Made by a program: the position numbers and the translations under genes. DNA of 7,191 bases from CAZMRQ01 sp964568795 (GTDB taxonomy: Bacteria > Pseudomonadota > Gammaproteobacteria > Comchoanobacterales > Comchoanobacteraceae), in contig CAZMRQ010000057.1 in assembly GCA_964568795.1 (NCBI GenBank), positions 1 to 7,191 on the forward strand, given 5' to 3'. A model generated the notes under the pieces. It saw only the letters and a program-made list of their open reading frames with translations. It made no database searches and was not told the origin of the DNA. Shown in pieces: positions 5,757-7,191 of this stretch; position 1 is the first letter of the stretch, and the number at the start of each line of letters is the position of its first letter.

Positions 5757-7191
5757 CTAGTAAAGATTATTAAAATATTCATCGCTAAGATCAGCGAGGA
5801 TGAACTGATTCCCTCCAAGCGAAGTAAATATTTCATTCGATTCCATATAATTAATAAGTGACTCCGGCATAAGATCTCTTCTATTTGATAAAGAATCAGC
5901 AATAAAATATACGGACAATGGCCTATTATGCATTCTAAAAAGGTCGACTATCTCATCACGCAATGAAACGAACTTTGCTGTAAACGTTTTAGAATCAAGA
6001 CCTACCATAAATCCACGCTTGGTAATAAATCTTTCATCATCTTGCAATATACCAAACAGTACATAGTCAGAAAAAAACCTCAATTTACACCCGCGCTCTG
6101 TTATTGTCGAAGCCAATATCCTGTATAAAACTTTAGCAGAAATATACATATTTATTTCTGCTATATATTGAAAACAAATATCTCCGATCTGCTTTCTGTT
6201 ATCTTTATCGATCCCTAAGCTCTCGTATAGAGCGTACTTCCCTCGACCAACTAATGTTACCTCATTCATTCTTCCCAAAATAGCACTTACTGATCTATCT
6301 GACATATCTTCTCCAAACAGATCGTTGACTTCTCTTGTGACATCCTCGAAATGCATTGGTCGATCATATTTTCTCAAGACGAGCAGAAGCATATCCTTCT
6401 TATTCCCCTTCTTCTTAAGCACATAATCTTGACTACGCACCTGCATAATCTTATAATTCTTATCGATGCGTACTGCACTAGCTAATAACTCCTCTGGAAT
6501 ATTATTCTCGTGCGCTAGACTCTTAATAGAACAAGGGACTTTAGCCTTTAAAAAATCACTCAATAGATTTATTTTAGTACAACGACTCGATAATTCATTG
6601 GCCCGCAGAAAATCGTTTTTTGTTCTATACCATGCCTCGAGCCCGTCACCACAACTATCAAAACTATAGAATGCGATATCCATAACCTTCTCAAGAAGAC
6701 CTGAAACTGTATTTATTAGACGCGCCTCTACCCCAGCATTATGCACAATACTATTAATGGATTTTTTCAGTATAACTTCAGGAGATGTGAAAATTTGATC
6801 TTCGAATTTAACAATAACTTCTTTTAGTCTGTCTAGTGGAATAATTATCAGGTTACTTTCAATCCTTCTTTTGATACCGATCTCTATCTGCCTAACTCTC
6901 TCTCTCGTAACATGGAGCAGCTCCCCTATCTCTTGAAGAGTTTTTGGTTTTCCGTCTGGAAACAATCTTTCTTTAAAAATTAATGCATCACGCTCGTTAA
7001 GCCTTCCAATTACTTCCTCGCTAAATGAATTATTATACTCGCCGTTGAGTATCAATTTATCCCGCACCCCCACATTCTCTGAATTTTTCCAACCTCTTCG
7101 TATGCTATCAGCATATCGCTCTATTATAGTAAATAAATCTTCTACTGACTTTCTGCCAAGATTCGGTATCTTTAGGATGTTATGAACAACA
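5757..7191 (-). CDS. Chimeric alpha-CTD / sigma region 4 / winged-helix protein (5' end beyond window)
   Basis: The frame stays open from the GTG at 7073 to the window edge, so that GTG is not the start. At least 477 residues are visible. Residues 5-18 read ILKIPNLGRKSVED, closely matching the helix-hairpin-helix of the RNA polymerase alpha C-terminal domain (LLKTPNLGKKSLTE in E. coli). Next comes a sigma-70 region-4-like domain (about 57-110) with the HTH TLQEIGELLHVTRERVRQIE (83-102). The C-terminal half looks like several winged-helix modules, clearest at 265-323 (RPMHFEDVTREVNDLF through LVGRGKYALYE), which resembles HARE-HTH or RNA polymerase delta N-terminal domains; a second copy lies at about 410-466. 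No catalytic motif is seen. It precedes the helicase gene by 12 nt and is the first visible gene of the minus-strand operon; the promoter lies outside. It may regulate the cassette or contact RNA polymerase or modified DNA. It is not a true sigma factor, since no region 2 is visible. Confidence 0.88.
   Translation of the reverse strand, partial: VVHNILKIPNLGRKSVEDLFTIIERYADSIRRGWKNSENVGVRDKLILNGEYNNSFSEEVIGRLNERDALIFKERLFPDGKPKTLQEIGELLHVTRERVRQIEIGIKRRIESNLIIIPLDRLKEVIVKFEDQIFTSPEVILKKSINSIVHNAGVEARLINTVSGLLEKVMDIAFYSFDSCGDGLEAWYRTKNDFLRANELSSRCTKINLLSDFLKAKVPCSIKSLAHENNIPEELLASAVRIDKNYKIMQVRSQDYVLKKKGNKKDMLLLVLRKYDRPMHFEDVTREVNDLFGEDMSDRSVSAILGRMNEVTLVGRGKYALYESLGIDKDNRKQIGDICFQYIAEINMYISAKVLYRILASTITERGCKLRFFSDYVLFGILQDDERFITKRGFMVGLDSKTFTAKFVSLRDEIVDLFRMHNRPLSVYFIADSLSNRRDLMPESLINYMESNEIFTSLGGNQFILADLSDEYFNNLY

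Noticed and set aside
7071..7073. GTG at 7073 as the start of the sigma-like gene
   Set aside because: The same frame continues to the window edge and encodes a recognisable alpha-CTD-like hairpin, so the GTG is internal.
1..7191. CRISPR array, tRNA, rRNA, insertion sequence or attachment site
   Set aside because: No regularly spaced repeats, RNA-gene signatures, transposase motifs or terminal inverted repeats were seen; the window is filled by coding sequence.

Overview
The window is the junction of a DNA phosphorothioation (Dnd) locus in a bacterium. Evidence for bacteria is compact coding, Shine-Dalgarno sites such as AGGAG, gene ends overlapping by 8-11 bp, and bacterial alpha-CTD and sigma-region-4 modules. 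The sequence does not fix the species. GC is moderate and looks lower, by eye, in the minus-strand genes than in the dnd genes. Systems of this kind are usually horizontally acquired defence islands.

Left part, plus strand (2-1067): the last third of dndD, an SMC/Rad50-like ATPase cut by the window edge, followed by a complete dndE that overlaps it by 11 bp. Together with DndC and DndA/IscS, which would lie to the left, these proteins place sulfur in the DNA backbone. Right part, minus strand (1056-7191): five tightly packed genes reading towards dndE. In transcription order they are: a chimeric regulator-like protein with an RNA polymerase alpha-CTD-like helix-hairpin-helix, a sigma-70 region-4 HTH and several winged-helix-like modules (5' end beyond the window); a phospholipase-D-like/superfamily 2 helicase fusion resembling Dnd-associated restriction enzymes; a 64-residue acidic protein; an SMC-like ATPase with a Cys-x-Cys motif in its coiled-coil region; and an unassigned 155-residue protein. 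The two operons meet tail to tail and their last genes overlap by 12 bp, so there is no intergenic space between them.

The simplest reading is a modification half (Dnd, plus strand) facing a candidate effector half (minus strand). The helicase/PLD protein and the CxC ATPase with its small partner would sense or act on unmodified foreign DNA. The alpha/sigma-like protein may control the cassette or contact RNA polymerase. None of the visible effector genes resembles DndF, DndG or DndH, so this looks like a non-DndFGH partner set, possibly related to the PbeABCD-type cassettes. That link is inference and needs a homology search. Every stretch of the window is coding, apart from a 12-nt gap between two minus-strand genes and the one or two edge bases that do not complete a codon.
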